48,404 nucleotides of DNA from a virus. The position numbers and the translations under genes are program-made. The stretch spans positions 1-48,404 of IMG/VR virus record IMGVR_UViG_3300044470_000195; one strand, given 5' to 3'. Positions 13,162 through 21,576 of this stretch are shown here, in pieces. The stretch's first letter is position 1; each line of letters begins with the position of its first letter. Below the pieces are notes generated by a model. The model was not told the DNA's origin, searched no databases, and was given only the letters and a program-made list of their open reading frames with translations.

Positions 13162-13509
13162 ATGCCCGCTGTCATCATCATGCCGCCGCCCACCCCGCCC
13201 GGCAAAAAGAGCGCCCGCAAGCCCGCGGGGATGCCGCCGCCCACCTTCGGAAGCGGCGCCCATGACGCCGGCATGGACCCCGGCCAGGATGCGGGAGGCT
13301 CCAGCCTGAGCCCCGAGGAAGTAGGCTATTCGGCGGACGATCTCTGCTCCGACTGCGCCCACGCTGAGGGCGGCAACTGCGGGAAGTACCAATTCCCGAT
13401 CAGCCCGAACGGCCATTGCCGAGCAGGGTTCGAACCCCAGGGCGGAGAGGGCGACAGCGACGGCGGCGACGCCGCGGCAGAAAGCAACCCGTGGGACGCT
13501 CCGCAATGA
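13162..13509 (+). CDS. Four-Cys hypothetical protein, 115 residues
   Basis: An AGGAGT ribosome site precedes ATG 13162. The N-terminal half is Pro/Gly-rich and likely disordered. Residues about 60-92 hold LCSDCAHAEGGNCGKYQFPI and NGHCRAGFEP, a C-x2-C-x7-C-x12-C arrangement that could bind zinc or an iron-sulphur cluster. The C-terminus is Gly/Asp-rich. It is encoded between terminase and portal, and its stop overlaps the next ATG. Spacing resembles high-potential iron-sulphur motifs only loosely. Confidence 0.6.
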   Translation: MPAVIIMPPPTPPGKKSARKPAGMPPPTFGSGAHDAGMDPGQDAGGSSLSPEEVGYSADDLCSDCAHAEGGNCGKYQFPISPNGHCRAGFEPQGGEGDSDGGDAAAESNPWDAPQ

Positions 13510-14093
13510 CGCTCGTGCTGTTCCTGTTAGCCGTCCTGCTGGCGCTGAGCCTGGCGGGATCCGCGGTGCTATGGCATTGCCTCCGGCGCGAGGCGCAGAC
13601 CTGGCAGGAGTCCGCGGCGCAACAGCGCGCCCAACGCCACCAGCTCGCCGAGGAGATCGCCGGCCTCGAAGCGGCCGAGGCCAGCATCGAGAAAGCCGTG
13701 GAAGAGGCCCGCCGGGCGCGCGACGAATGGAAAGCCGAGGCGGAGCGGCTGCTCGATCGCATCAGGTCCCTCGATAGCGACCTGGCTCTATGGAAGGCCA
13801 AGGCGGAGCACTGGCAGGAGCAGTACGAGCGAGCCAACGCCGACGCCATCAAGGCCCGCGAGACGGTGGCGGATTGGATAGCGCAGAGGACCTTTGGGAA
13901 AAGCATCTTCAGCCACGCGCCGGCACTGCCGGAGAGGGCCAATGTCCCTAAGCCTGTCGCCAAGCAGCGCGTGCAGGGGCGGGTGGCGGTGCAGATGGCC
14001 GAGCGGCAATTCAACGAAGCCTACGCCGATCTGATGCGTGGGAAGAGCGACCCGCCAGCGGCAGCCGCCCCGCCTGAGCGCGCCGGAGGCTGA
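13506..14093 (+). CDS. Membrane-anchored coiled-coil protein, 195 residues
   Basis: ATG 13506 overlaps the previous stop. Residues 1-26 (MTLVLFLLAVLLALSLAGSA) are a transmembrane anchor. Residues about 30-125 form a long Ala/Glu/Arg coiled coil (LAEEIAGLEAAEASIEKAVE, WKAEAERLLDRIRSLDSDLA). The C-terminal part is polar, with a predicted helix (VAVQMAERQFNEAYADLMRG). The architecture recalls inner-membrane spanins or envelope-spanning proteins, but its location before the portal gene also fits a packaging or head accessory. The longer frame from 13416 is a shadow of the preceding gene. Confidence 0.6.
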   Translation: MTLVLFLLAVLLALSLAGSAVLWHCLRREAQTWQESAAQQRAQRHQLAEEIAGLEAAEASIEKAVEEARRARDEWKAEAERLLDRIRSLDSDLALWKAKAEHWQEQYERANADAIKARETVADWIAQRTFGKSIFSHAPALPERANVPKPVAKQRVQGRVAVQMAERQFNEAYADLMRGKSDPPAAAAPPERAGG

Positions 14094-14096
14094 TCG

Positions 14097-14327
14097 GTGG
14101 CGAGGGCGGCGGCGTGCATCTGCGGCAAGTGCACTCGATGCAGGCAGCGCGCCTGCTAACGGAAGCGCCGCGCGCTGGTGAAGCAGACCCTGTATGGCCC
14201 GCGCCGCGACCACTGGCCCGAGCCGGCCACGCCGCAATCGTCGCTGCGCCGCTTTGCCGAGCAGGACTTCTTTTTCGGAACCGAACCCCGATGCGGCCGG
14301 GTGATGCCGCATCAGCCACAGAGCTAA
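14097..14327 (+). pseudogene. Cys-cluster small protein interrupted by an in-frame TAA
   Basis: From GTG 14097 the frame reads VARAAACICGKCTRCRQRAC, then TAA (14157-14159), then RKRRALVKQTLYGPRRDHWP and on to PQSSLRRFAEQDFFFGTEPR, stopping at 14325-14327. The C-x-C-x2-C-x2-C cluster followed by a basic stretch is a design I know from small phage proteins, where an aromatic residue usually sits at the position of this TAA. The sequence on both sides stays natural. It is therefore a recent nonsense change, a readthrough site, or a sequencing error. Confidence 0.5.
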
Positions 14328-14363
14328 CCGCGACGGATTTCAGATTTTGCCACCAAGGTTACC

Positions 14364-16874
14364 GTGATTCCCATTTCTCCCGCTCCCCAGCCACCCTCCA
14401 AACCGCAACTCCTCGAAATCTTCAAGGAAGCTGCTAAGAAGATCGTGACGGAGGACGTGTCGCAGGACGTCGAGCCGGAAAAGCTCTGGCAGTACCGCAT
14501 GGCCGCCAAGAACGATCTCTATTGGCGCGCCCTGCAATACGTCTCGCCCAGCCTGTTCGAAGGCGGCTTGGCCGCGTTTAGTTCCGTGGGAACCCCGCTG
14601 GCGTCGAACGAAGCGGACTACGGCGGGACGACCGGCCTTTACGATTACGTCCAGAACATCTACCGCGGCTACGGGCGCAAGTTCATCGGCGCGATCGGGC
14701 TGCGCGCGCCCAACGTCAAAGCCGTGCCGGACGATCCGGAGGACGAAGAGAGCCAGCGGCATGCCCGCATGGCCGACATCGCGGCTCAGATCCTGCGCGC
14801 CAAGTGGGACGTGGATTCGCGGAACCTCGAACTCGCGATGCACTTGTGGAAGTCGGGCACGACTTTCGCGTACACGCCCTGGGTAGCGGACTCCACCAAG
14901 TACGGTAAGACTGCGCAGCCGCGCCTCGAATCCCGCCAGGTGGGCATGGGAGAGGCGGCCTACCAGTGCCCCCAATGCGGAGCCACGGCGCCGGCGCCGG
15001 AAGGCGACCCCGACAACACCCAATCGCCGCCGGTTTGCCAGCAGTGCCAGCGCCAGCTTGCCCCCGAGGATTTCAAAGAGCCGGATGCAGTGGACGTTCC
15101 GGAGATGGTCGGCGCCTCCGAATACGCCAACGGTGCGGTGGAGTTCCATCTCTGCAACATCTTCACGGTCACCGTGCCGTTCTTCGCGCACGACCTGGCG
15201 GATGCGCCCTGGCTGCAATACGAATACGACGAGTACAAGGGCCGGCTGTTACGGGATTATCCGAACCTGCGCGCGCAGGGCAGCCTGGAGAACAGCGGCG
15301 AAGACCAGGCCAGCTCGGGCGTGGGCGCCCTGGTGCGCGATACGGCGGCTTCCCCCATGGGCGTTCCGACGCCGCGGCGCACCTCGCGCTGGCGCTACAC
15401 GCGGATCTGGCTCAAGCCCGAAATGTATGAGGCGGTTACGGATTCGCAGACCAGCGACCAAATCGTCTCCTATGTGCCTGACGGTAAATTGCGCACCGGC
15501 CTGCAACAATTCTTCCCGGATGGTTTGAAAATCACCATGGTCCAGGGCCAGGTGATCGACCTCGAAAACGAGCGCCTGGAGGACGTGTGGGCCGCCTGCA
15601 AGCCCGAGACCTCGGAGTATATCTTCGCGGATCCGGTGGGGCAGGACATGGTGCAGATCCAGGACTTGAAGAACGACATGCTGAACATCGCGGCCGAGAC
15701 CCTGGAGCGCGGCCTGCCCATCACGTTCGTGCATCCGGACGCGGTGGATACCGAGCAGTGGACGCAAACTCAGGCACTCCCGGCCGAGATCGTGCCGGCG
15801 GTCCCCGCGATCGGCGACACCCTGGGCGCCAATTTCTTCCAGACGCAAGCCGCGCAGTTCTCCAATCAGATGATGCCATGGCTCGAATCCGTGGTCGAAG
15901 AGGCCCGCGAGGTGGTGGGCACGGTTCCCTCCGTCTACGGCGGCGATGAAGGCGACCAGACCGCCCGCGAAGCCGAAATCAAAAAGAACGCCGCGCTCCA
16001 GCAGCTCGGCGTGCCGTGGCTGTTCATGCGCAAGTTCCACGCGCAGGTGCAGACCAACGGCGTAAAGCAACTCGCGCGCTACGGCGCCGGCATGCTGCGC
16101 TCGGTGAAGCAAGGCGCCGAAGGCTACGAGAGCCTCATGTTGAACGTGGCTGAACTGAAAGAGGACGGATGGCACTTCGAAGCTGAAGAGGCCATCCCCA
16201 TGACCTGGGGGCAAATGCGCGACCTGCTCATGTTTATGATGGAGAAGCCGCCCCAGATCCTCCAGGCATTCGGCTACACCCACCCGATGAACGTCGCCAA
16301 GAATCAAAGCCTGCTGGGCATGACGGGCTATTACACGCCTGGCCTGGCGGATCGAGACAAGGCGCTCGACACCATCGGCCAACTGGTTAAAGCCAAGGTG
16401 ATCCAGAAGCCCATGCCGGACGGCTCGATCGACTTCCAGCCCACCATCCCCGCGGATGGCTTCGAGGACGATCACCAACTCTGCGTGGACGTGTGCAAGG
16501 CCTGGTGCCAGTCGGCCTCCGGCCGGCGCGCGCGAGAGATGAATCCGGACGGTTATGCCAACGTGCGGGCGTGGGGAACGGCGCACATGAAGCTGCTGAA
16601 TCCGCCGCCACCGCCGCCGCCGCCTCCGCCAGCGCCGCGGCTCAACATCAACGCCAAGCTCACGGATATGATTCCGCAGCAGCAGCAGACCATTCTCAGC
16701 GACTTCAACCTGGCGGCGGCGCCCGTTCCGCCTCCGCCCGCGGCGCAAGCAGGGCCCGTACCTGCGCCAGCCGCGCCGCCACCGGGCGGACCTTTTAAGG
16801 CCGCCGGGCCGGCCGCCCCGGCGCTGCCGCTCCCAGGGGGCGGCGCGCAGCCGTTGCCGAGTCCGTTGCAGTAA
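14364..16874 (+). CDS. Portal protein, zinc-ribbon-containing
   Basis: This 836-residue protein forms the dodecameric DNA channel at one head vertex. The body has portal-like features: an N-terminal helical wing, LWKSGTTFAYTPWVADSTKY, an IADEFHLCNIF-like segment at VEFHLCNIFTVTVPFFAHDL, and a long helical stem region (NFFQTQAAQFSNQMMPWLES). Around residues 200-235 two Cys pairs (YQCPQCGATAP and PPVCQQCQRQL) form an inserted zinc ribbon, uncommon in portals. The C-terminus is Pro/Ala-rich with a run of ten Pro and a Gln-rich patch. GTG 14364 is preceded by AAGG. The size and neighbours (scaffold and capsid downstream) match P22-like rather than HK97-like portals. Confidence 0.8.
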   Translation: MIPISPAPQPPSKPQLLEIFKEAAKKIVTEDVSQDVEPEKLWQYRMAAKNDLYWRALQYVSPSLFEGGLAAFSSVGTPLASNEADYGGTTGLYDYVQNIYRGYGRKFIGAIGLRAPNVKAVPDDPEDEESQRHARMADIAAQILRAKWDVDSRNLELAMHLWKSGTTFAYTPWVADSTKYGKTAQPRLESRQVGMGEAAYQCPQCGATAPAPEGDPDNTQSPPVCQQCQRQLAPEDFKEPDAVDVPEMVGASEYANGAVEFHLCNIFTVTVPFFAHDLADAPWLQYEYDEYKGRLLRDYPNLRAQGSLENSGEDQASSGVGALVRDTAASPMGVPTPRRTSRWRYTRIWLKPEMYEAVTDSQTSDQIVSYVPDGKLRTGLQQFFPDGLKITMVQGQVIDLENERLEDVWAACKPETSEYIFADPVGQDMVQIQDLKNDMLNIAAETLERGLPITFVHPDAVDTEQWTQTQALPAEIVPAVPAIGDTLGANFFQTQAAQFSNQMMPWLESVVEEAREVVGTVPSVYGGDEGDQTAREAEIKKNAALQQLGVPWLFMRKFHAQVQTNGVKQLARYGAGMLRSVKQGAEGYESLMLNVAELKEDGWHFEAEEAIPMTWGQMRDLLMFMMEKPPQILQAFGYTHPMNVAKNQSLLGMTGYYTPGLADRDKALDTIGQLVKAKVIQKPMPDGSIDFQPTIPADGFEDDHQLCVDVCKAWCQSASGRRAREMNPDGYANVRAWGTAHMKLLNPPPPPPPPPPAPRLNINAKLTDMIPQQQQTILSDFNLAAAPVPPPPAAQAGPVPAPAAPPPGGPFKAAGPAAPALPLPGGGAQPLPSPLQ

Positions 16875-16881
16875 GCCCCGC

Positions 16882-16948
16882 GCGGGCGAGGCGCGTGCCG
16901 GCCGCCGACGATGAGTCGGCGGTCCCCGGTTCAATTCCGGTAGCCCGC
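16882..16948 (+). tRNA. Degenerate tRNA-like element
   Basis: A T-arm (CCCGG-TTCAATT-CCGGT, 16925-16941) is followed directly by AGCCCGC, which pairs over six bases with GCGGGCG at 16882. GCCGA (16904-16908) and TCGGC (16916-16920) make an anticodon stem with loop CGATGAG. The D-arm is only about 15 bases, position 33 is G instead of U, and no CCA is encoded, so a working tRNA is doubtful. It could be a decayed tRNA or an attachment-site remnant. It sits alone between portal and scaffold genes. Confidence 0.35.
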
Positions 16949-16966
16949 TTCATCTGAAGTTCCCCA

Positions 16967-16990
16967 AAGCCAGAAAGCCAGAAAGCCAGA
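16967..16990 (+). repeat. Three copies of AAGCCAGA
   Basis: The 8-bp unit AAGCCAGA is repeated three times without change between the tRNA-like element and the scaffold gene. The rest of 16875-17057 shows no gene. The function is unknown. Confidence 0.8.
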
Positions 16991-17057
16991 ATTCCCGCGT
17001 TACGCCGATGGGGCAGGAACCCTTATCAAAAGTGCCGGCGTGGCGCATGAGGTATAA

Positions 17058-18281
17058 ATGTCCCCTTCCGCAGACGTAGCAGCAGTTGATCCCAGTCCGT
17101 CGATGGATTCCTCTATGGATGAGTTCTTCGGCGCTCCGTCCGATCCGGGCGGATCCGCAGACGCACCCCCAGCTCCCGAGGCCGCACCCGAGGCCCAGGC
17201 TGCCGAGAGCGCGCCCGAACTCCCGCCGCCGGCCTCGCCCGTGGCGCAACCCGTGCCAGGCGCCCCGGAATTGCCGGAAGGCGCGGCCGTCGACGGCAAG
17301 CAGATCCGCATCGACGTGCCCCGGTTCAATAACATCTACCGGGATTATAAGTACGCCCAGGAAGTCCGCCAGTTCGCCCCCACCATCGAAGAGGCGCAAG
17401 CGCAGTACCAGCGCGCCAGCGATATGCGGCACATGCACGCCGATTTCTCTTCGGCGGATCCGGGCGCCGTGGATGAGTTCCTGAAGTACTGGGAGTCGCA
17501 ATCTCCCGAGGGCTTCGCGGTGATGACGCAGCGCGCCCTCGATAAAGCCCCCGCCGCCGTGCGGGAGCAGATGAGCCAGACGGTTATGGCTGGGAGAGCG
17601 GACGCGCTGTACGCCAAGGCCGCCGAGACTCAGGACGCCAACGACCTCTACAAAGCCCGCATGTTCGAGTGGTCGAACACCGGCCGCTATCGCACCGACC
17701 CCCTGCAACGCCCCGACCCGCTGGCCGCGCGCGAGCGCGATATCGCCAACCGCGAGCAGCGCCTCCAGCAGGGCGAGCAGCAGCGCGCCGAGGCGGCCTG
17801 GAACAACTGGCAGACCGCCACGAACCAAGCCATCGGCACTGGCCTGGTGGGCGCCATCGACAAGATGTTGGATCCGCTCAAAGGGCGCTTCGCGGACGCC
17901 CCGGCCCTATTCAACGCACTTCGGAACCAGATCCGGGCCGAAGTCGTTCATAAGGTCGAAGGGAACGAGGACTGGGTAAAAAACTACAACTTGGACTACC
18001 GCACCGCCCGCAAAACCATGTCGCCGGGCGATCGGCAGGCGCTTGTAGGAACGTATCTGGCCAAGGCGCAGCAAGCGGTTGCCGCCACGGCCGCCCCACT
18101 CGTGAACCAGGCCACCAAGCTCCTGGTCACACAGAATCAAGAGGCACACCAAAGGCTGGCGAACGGTTCCGCTAAAAGAGGAACGGCCGCCCCTGGACAG
18201 CCGGTACGACAGAGCATCGCGCCTCGCGGCGATCGCCAGGCGATGACGCTCGATCAAATGATCGATGCCGACATGGGCTGA
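17058..18281 (+). CDS. Putative scaffold protein
   Basis: This 407-residue protein lies directly before the major capsid gene. The N-terminal 80 residues are Pro/Ala/Glu-rich and disordered. The rest is charged and helical (EEAQAQYQRASDMRHMHADF, LAARERDIANREQRLQQGEQ, AAWNNWQTATNQAIGTGLVG), with a basic C-terminus (QSIAPRGDRQAMTLDQMIDA). Acidic, helical composition with a basic tail that can bind coat protein, together with gene order, points to a P22-type scaffold. No protease domain is visible. ATG 17058 follows GAGGTATAA. The assignment rests mainly on position. Confidence 0.65.
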   Translation: MSPSADVAAVDPSPSMDSSMDEFFGAPSDPGGSADAPPAPEAAPEAQAAESAPELPPPASPVAQPVPGAPELPEGAAVDGKQIRIDVPRFNNIYRDYKYAQEVRQFAPTIEEAQAQYQRASDMRHMHADFSSADPGAVDEFLKYWESQSPEGFAVMTQRALDKAPAAVREQMSQTVMAGRADALYAKAAETQDANDLYKARMFEWSNTGRYRTDPLQRPDPLAARERDIANREQRLQQGEQQRAEAAWNNWQTATNQAIGTGLVGAIDKMLDPLKGRFADAPALFNALRNQIRAEVVHKVEGNEDWVKNYNLDYRTARKTMSPGDRQALVGTYLAKAQQAVAATAAPLVNQATKLLVTQNQEAHQRLANGSAKRGTAAPGQPVRQSIAPRGDRQAMTLDQMIDADMG

Positions 18282-18335
18282 AGCCCGGCAGCATAACCGT
18301 GCACCCCAATTCATTCTTCTTCAGGAGTCATCCCC

Positions 18336-19667
18336 ATGGGTGCAACTAACGCAGATGTCGTAAACGGACAATTCGAAAAAGTCCGTCCCAAATTACAAGA
18401 GTGGTTCGACAGCACGACTCTGGTGGCCGGCCTCATCAAGCGGGCCGCCGAATCTCATCGTGTTTCCGCCTGGAGCGCCGGCAGCGTCGGCTCGGGGGGC
18501 GTGAGCGCCTTCCGCGTTCCGCTGATGCGCTATGTCGGCGGCGACTACGGAACCTTCAGCTACGACGAAGGCGATCTGGGCGGCGGATCGTCCATGCGCG
18601 TCGATTTCATGACCATCGGCTATTTCCCGACCGAGTACGCCGTGGAAATCAGCTCTCTCGCCAAGGAGTCCACGGCTTCGAGCGAGCAGGCCGTTGTGGA
18701 CGTTTTCAAGTACCACTTGAAAAAGTCGATGAAAGAAATGCAGCACTACGAGGATACCGGCTTCCACCAGGACGCCACCGGCGTGCTGGCCTCCGGCATC
18801 GGCACCGGCAGCCCGGTCAACACTTCGCCCTCGACTTACGCGCTCGATGCCAACTTCGGCCCCCAGCGCTTGCGCTACAACCAACCGCTCGACATCTTCA
18901 AGAGCGATCTGTCCGTCCAGAACAACGCGGGCGGCCCGGTGCGCGTCTCCAGCTACGATCTCATTGCCAAAACAGTGACACTCTCGTGGCCCGGCGCCGT
19001 GACGGTGACCAATGCCGCCGCGACCGACAAGCTGTGTTTCCGCGGCATGGCTGCCACGGTATCGGCCGGTTCGTGGAAGAACGGCATCTACACGTTCAAC
19101 AATTCCGCCACATCCGGATACACCCTGGGAATCAACCGGGCGACCGTGCCCGAAGTTGTGACGCCCAACATCGCCGCGGGCACCGTGGCGCTGGTTCCGG
19201 CTCACGGCCTGCTGCTGAATGACCAGATCATCCAGCGGCGCGACGAAGACGCCCTCGCGGGTCTCGTCGGAATCGCCCACCAGGCGCAGCGCGCGGCGGT
19301 CTACTTCACCGGGATCGCGATCTCGGAGTGGCACCGCGGCGGCAGCGACAAGATGATCGACATCGTTCCGGCCGACATCAAGCAGTCCACCACGTTCCAG
19401 TTCTGCGGCATCAAGCATTACGTGTCCAAGAAACAGGACCGCAGCCGCATCGACTGGATCATCCCGAAAAACTGGGGCCGTGCGATGCTGCATGACCTGA
19501 AATTCCACGAAGTGGAAGGGCGCCGGCTGTTCGAGCTGCGCAGCTCCTCGACCGGCTTCCCGAAAGCCGGATTCTGCTTCTACCTGATCTCCACCGACAA
19601 CATCTACAACGTGGACCCCGGCGCGGGTGGTGTGATCTCCGCGCTTGCACTTCCCAGCGGCTATTAA
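18336..19667 (+). CDS. Major capsid protein
   Basis: The 443-residue product is preceded by a strong ribosome site (CAGGAGTC) typical of highly expressed genes here. N-terminal helix and strand segments (VVNGQFEKVRPKLQEWFDST, GGSSMRVDFMTIGYFPTEYA) and the long middle domain fit an HK97-fold capsid with an inserted domain (VTLSWPGAVTVTNAAATDKL). The C-terminal part (DWIIPKNWGRAMLHDLKFHE, GFCFYLISTDNIYNVDPGAG) also fits. Position after scaffold and size support it. A hairpin and A+T-rich patch follow the stop, where transcription may be reset. Confidence 0.75.
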   Translation: MGATNADVVNGQFEKVRPKLQEWFDSTTLVAGLIKRAAESHRVSAWSAGSVGSGGVSAFRVPLMRYVGGDYGTFSYDEGDLGGGSSMRVDFMTIGYFPTEYAVEISSLAKESTASSEQAVVDVFKYHLKKSMKEMQHYEDTGFHQDATGVLASGIGTGSPVNTSPSTYALDANFGPQRLRYNQPLDIFKSDLSVQNNAGGPVRVSSYDLIAKTVTLSWPGAVTVTNAAATDKLCFRGMAATVSAGSWKNGIYTFNNSATSGYTLGINRATVPEVVTPNIAAGTVALVPAHGLLLNDQIIQRRDEDALAGLVGIAHQAQRAAVYFTGIAISEWHRGGSDKMIDIVPADIKQSTTFQFCGIKHYVSKKQDRSRIDWIIPKNWGRAMLHDLKFHEVEGRRLFELRSSSTGFPKAGFCFYLISTDNIYNVDPGAGGVISALALPSGY

Positions 19668-19683
19668 CCTCGCCGCACGGGAT

Positions 19684-19741
19684 AGGGCCTTCGGCGCTCC
19701 TGCTGCTGGCGTATGTCCAGAGCGGGGGCGCCCGAGGCCCT
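19684..19741 (+). terminator. Bulged hairpin after the major capsid gene
   Basis: AGGGCCT (19684-19690) pairs with AGGCCCT (19735-19741), with further partial pairing inside (CGCTC with GAGCG). It begins 17 bases after the capsid stop and is followed by an A+T-rich stretch. It may end or reduce transcription after the most abundant structural gene. Confidence 0.4.
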
Positions 19742-19750
19742 GTATTTACT

Positions 19751-19756
19751 TATAAT
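19751..19756 (+). promoter_or_regulatory. TATAAT box, possible -10 element
   Basis: A perfect TATAAT lies 14 bases upstream of ATG 19770 in a short A+T-rich island within a GC-rich genome. No good -35 or extended -10 is present, so the call is weak. Confidence 0.25.
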
Positions 19757-19769
19757 TACTCTTTTACGT

Positions 19770-19988
19770 ATGAATCACCTGACGTTTCGAAGTTCGAGGA
19801 TCATCTACTATGGCCCTCACGCCTGCGAAAACTGCGGCGTTCTGATTTGCAGGATGGGCCGGGAGTTCGGCGGCAACGCCTTCACCTATCCGGACGGCCC
19901 GATCTATCCGAACACCGAATGGCACGCGCACGTCTGCGATCCCGAAAAACCACCTAAATGTCCAACCACCGCAAAATCGCCTTCCTGA
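19770..19988 (+). CDS. Small Cys-containing protein, 72 residues
   Basis: The product is MNHLTFRSSRIIYYGPHACE, then NCGVLICRMGREFGGNAFTY, then a segment with WHAHVCDPEKPPKC. The C-E-N-C and later Cys residues suggest a zinc site. ATG 19770 is preferred over the upstream in-frame ATG at 19713 because the earlier part runs through the hairpin region. It overlaps the next gene by 31 bases. The family is unknown. Confidence 0.5.
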   Translation: MNHLTFRSSRIIYYGPHACENCGVLICRMGREFGGNAFTYPDGPIYPNTEWHAHVCDPEKPPKCPTTAKSPS

Positions 19989-20584
19989 ACCGCCTGCTGG
20001 GCAGCGAACTAGGAACCAACCCGTTCGGCGAGCCTCTATACTCCTGGCAATTCGCCGACTCGCTCACCCACCAGATGCAAAAGCTCGACCCCGCCACCGG
20101 GCGCCCGGCCTACAACTACCGCTGCCCGTGCGGCCTGAACATGCAAGTGCACGCGGCCTCCTGCACCCTCACGGTGGTCGAGCCGGTGTACGTGGTGCGC
20201 AAGCTCTGCCCCGAGCTGCATAACCAGTACGTGGCCACCATCTGGTGCGACCCCGGAAAGCCCGAGCAGTGGCTGAAGGAGTTCGGCAGCCGCATGAAGT
20301 ATCCCGAGCGCGGCTACCTCTGCCCGACCAACGCCTGCCTGGAACCCGGCATCGAACCCGACCCCGCGGCCACCTGGGACCTGATCCACAAGGTGAAGGA
20401 GCAGCGCAAGAAGAGCATCGCGGAGTGGGTGCGGGAATCCGAAGACGCGCTGGCGCTGAAGGAGCGCCGCGACGAAAGCCTGCTGGACGACATGATCTCG
20501 GACGCCTGCACGGCGTTCGGCCACGCCAAGCCCGGCACGCGCAGCGGGGGGATCAGCTTCCCCTCGGTCAGTAAGGCCGCATAA
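19958..20584 (+). CDS. Hypothetical virion-region protein, 208 residues
   Basis: The product contains LLGSELGTNPFGEPLYSWQF, a Cys-containing segment (YNYRCPCGLNMQVHAASCTL), a conserved-looking CPELHNQYVATIWCDPGKPE and a charged helical C-terminus (VKEQRKKSIAEWVRESEDAL). It has about eight Cys. Its location after the capsid suggests a head or connector role, which is inference from position. It overlaps the preceding gene by 31 bases, and the next ATG follows after a clean AAAGGA site. Confidence 0.6.
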   Translation: MSNHRKIAFLNRLLGSELGTNPFGEPLYSWQFADSLTHQMQKLDPATGRPAYNYRCPCGLNMQVHAASCTLTVVEPVYVVRKLCPELHNQYVATIWCDPGKPEQWLKEFGSRMKYPERGYLCPTNACLEPGIEPDPAATWDLIHKVKEQRKKSIAEWVRESEDALALKERRDESLLDDMISDACTAFGHAKPGTRSGGISFPSVSKAA

Positions 20585-20596
20585 CCAAAAGGAAAT

Positions 20597-21247
20597 ATGG
20601 ACAACTCACAGCTCATGTCGCGCCGTATTAAGCGCGGCTACAAAGTCATCGTCTCGGTGTACCCCGCCGCGCCGCCGCCCATCGAGCGGCCGTTTGACGG
20701 CTGGACCCAATTCACGCTTCCGGCATGCCCCAAGGGAACCGCGCCGCAAATCTTCAAAGTCGCCGATGCCGTGCAGTTCACGACCGACGAGATGGACCGT
20801 ACCAAAATCAGGGAGAACCTGATCTTCGCCGAGCAGGTGGCTCAGGATCTCTTAGACCACTGGGCGCGCACGCCCATGGGCGGCCCTCCGGGATCCGGGC
20901 CGGGGATCGGCCTCATCGCCGGCGACGCCCCCACCGAGGCAGAACTCCAGGTCTTGCTCGCGCGCCAACAGGCCATGTTTGAGTGGCTGTACCACGAGGG
21001 CATGCGGATGGCCCAGGCCGAAGAGTGGCGCGGGATCAACCGGCATCACCGCATGGCGGCCGAATGGCTGGGCCTCGAAGAGCCTTGGGCGCGCGATCCG
21101 CGCAAGAAGGGCAATCAGCCCTGCCCGGCGTGCACCGTGCCGATCTCGACCGACGCATTCATCTGCCCCAACTGCCACACGGTATTGAGGGCGTTGCCGG
21201 CGGAAATTCTGGAACTCAATCAGCCCAGGGTGCAGCGGGCGCGTTAG
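20597..21247 (+). CDS. Hypothetical protein with C-terminal zinc ribbon, 216 residues
   Basis: AAAGGA precedes ATG 20597. The N-terminal half has a beta-like section (YKVIVSVYPAAPPPIERPFD). The middle is helical (ENLIFAEQVAQDLLDHWART, MFEWLYHEGMRMAQAEEWRG). Residues about 176-200 hold CPACTVPISTDAFICPNCHT, a classic four-Cys zinc ribbon. It probably interacts with another virion protein or nucleic acid. Its last 32 bases overlap the convergent minus-strand gene at 21216. Confidence 0.65.
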   Translation: MDNSQLMSRRIKRGYKVIVSVYPAAPPPIERPFDGWTQFTLPACPKGTAPQIFKVADAVQFTTDEMDRTKIRENLIFAEQVAQDLLDHWARTPMGGPPGSGPGIGLIAGDAPTEAELQVLLARQQAMFEWLYHEGMRMAQAEEWRGINRHHRMAAEWLGLEEPWARDPRKKGNQPCPACTVPISTDAFICPNCHTVLRALPAEILELNQPRVQRAR

Positions 21248-21560
21248 ATTCCAGCGTAAAGGTTCTGTCGAGCGGAACCCGCTGGAATACTTCCGTAACC
21301 GTGCAGGTTCCAGCCTCTAAATCGGAGGCGGTGACCACCCTCCAGAGCGAGCGATATTCGCGACACTCGCGGGAAAGCATAAAGATCGAGCCCCGCGGAC
21401 AATCCGCATCGATGTAGACAGGTAAGCCGTTGAACCGGAATGGACCTGGGGCCGGGATCGAAATCAGCTTCCGGCCACGCACCCAAAGCAGTTTTTCGGG
21501 GTCGAGAGCGGCCCCCGCGACCGCTGCCCCGATCAGTCCGAACAATCCACGCCGAGTCAT
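21216..21560 (-). CDS. Minus-strand protein with Tat-like signal, 114 residues
   Basis: This gene runs against the structural operon. MTRRGLFGLIGAAVAGAALD carries a twin-Arg-like RR plus hydrophobic stretch. Then LLWVRGRKLISIPAPGPFRF, a beta-rich middle and a conserved-looking TASDLEAGTCTVTEVFQRVP follow. I associate the arrangement (RR signal, then LW..G.K.ISIP) with small phage-encoded proteins, function unknown. ATG 21560 follows a CTGGGGTG stretch, and a longer frame from 21695 is a shadow of the 21577 gene. It is convergent with the 20597 gene (32-base overlap) and divergent from 21577. Confidence 0.65.
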   Translation of the reverse strand: MTRRGLFGLIGAAVAGAALDPEKLLWVRGRKLISIPAPGPFRFNGLPVYIDADCPRGSIFMLSRECREYRSLWRVVTASDLEAGTCTVTEVFQRVPLDRTFTLESNAPAAPWAD

Positions 21561-21576
21561 CACCCCAGAGTAACCT

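Noticed and set aside
13420-13445. tRNA-like T-loop GGGTTCGAACCCC
   Set aside because: It lies in the coding sequence of the four-Cys protein (CRAGFEP). No acceptor or anticodon stems surround it.
15249-16934. Long minus-strand frame opposite the portal
   Set aside because: It is complementary to the portal codons and lacks a ribosome site; portal features on the plus strand are clear.
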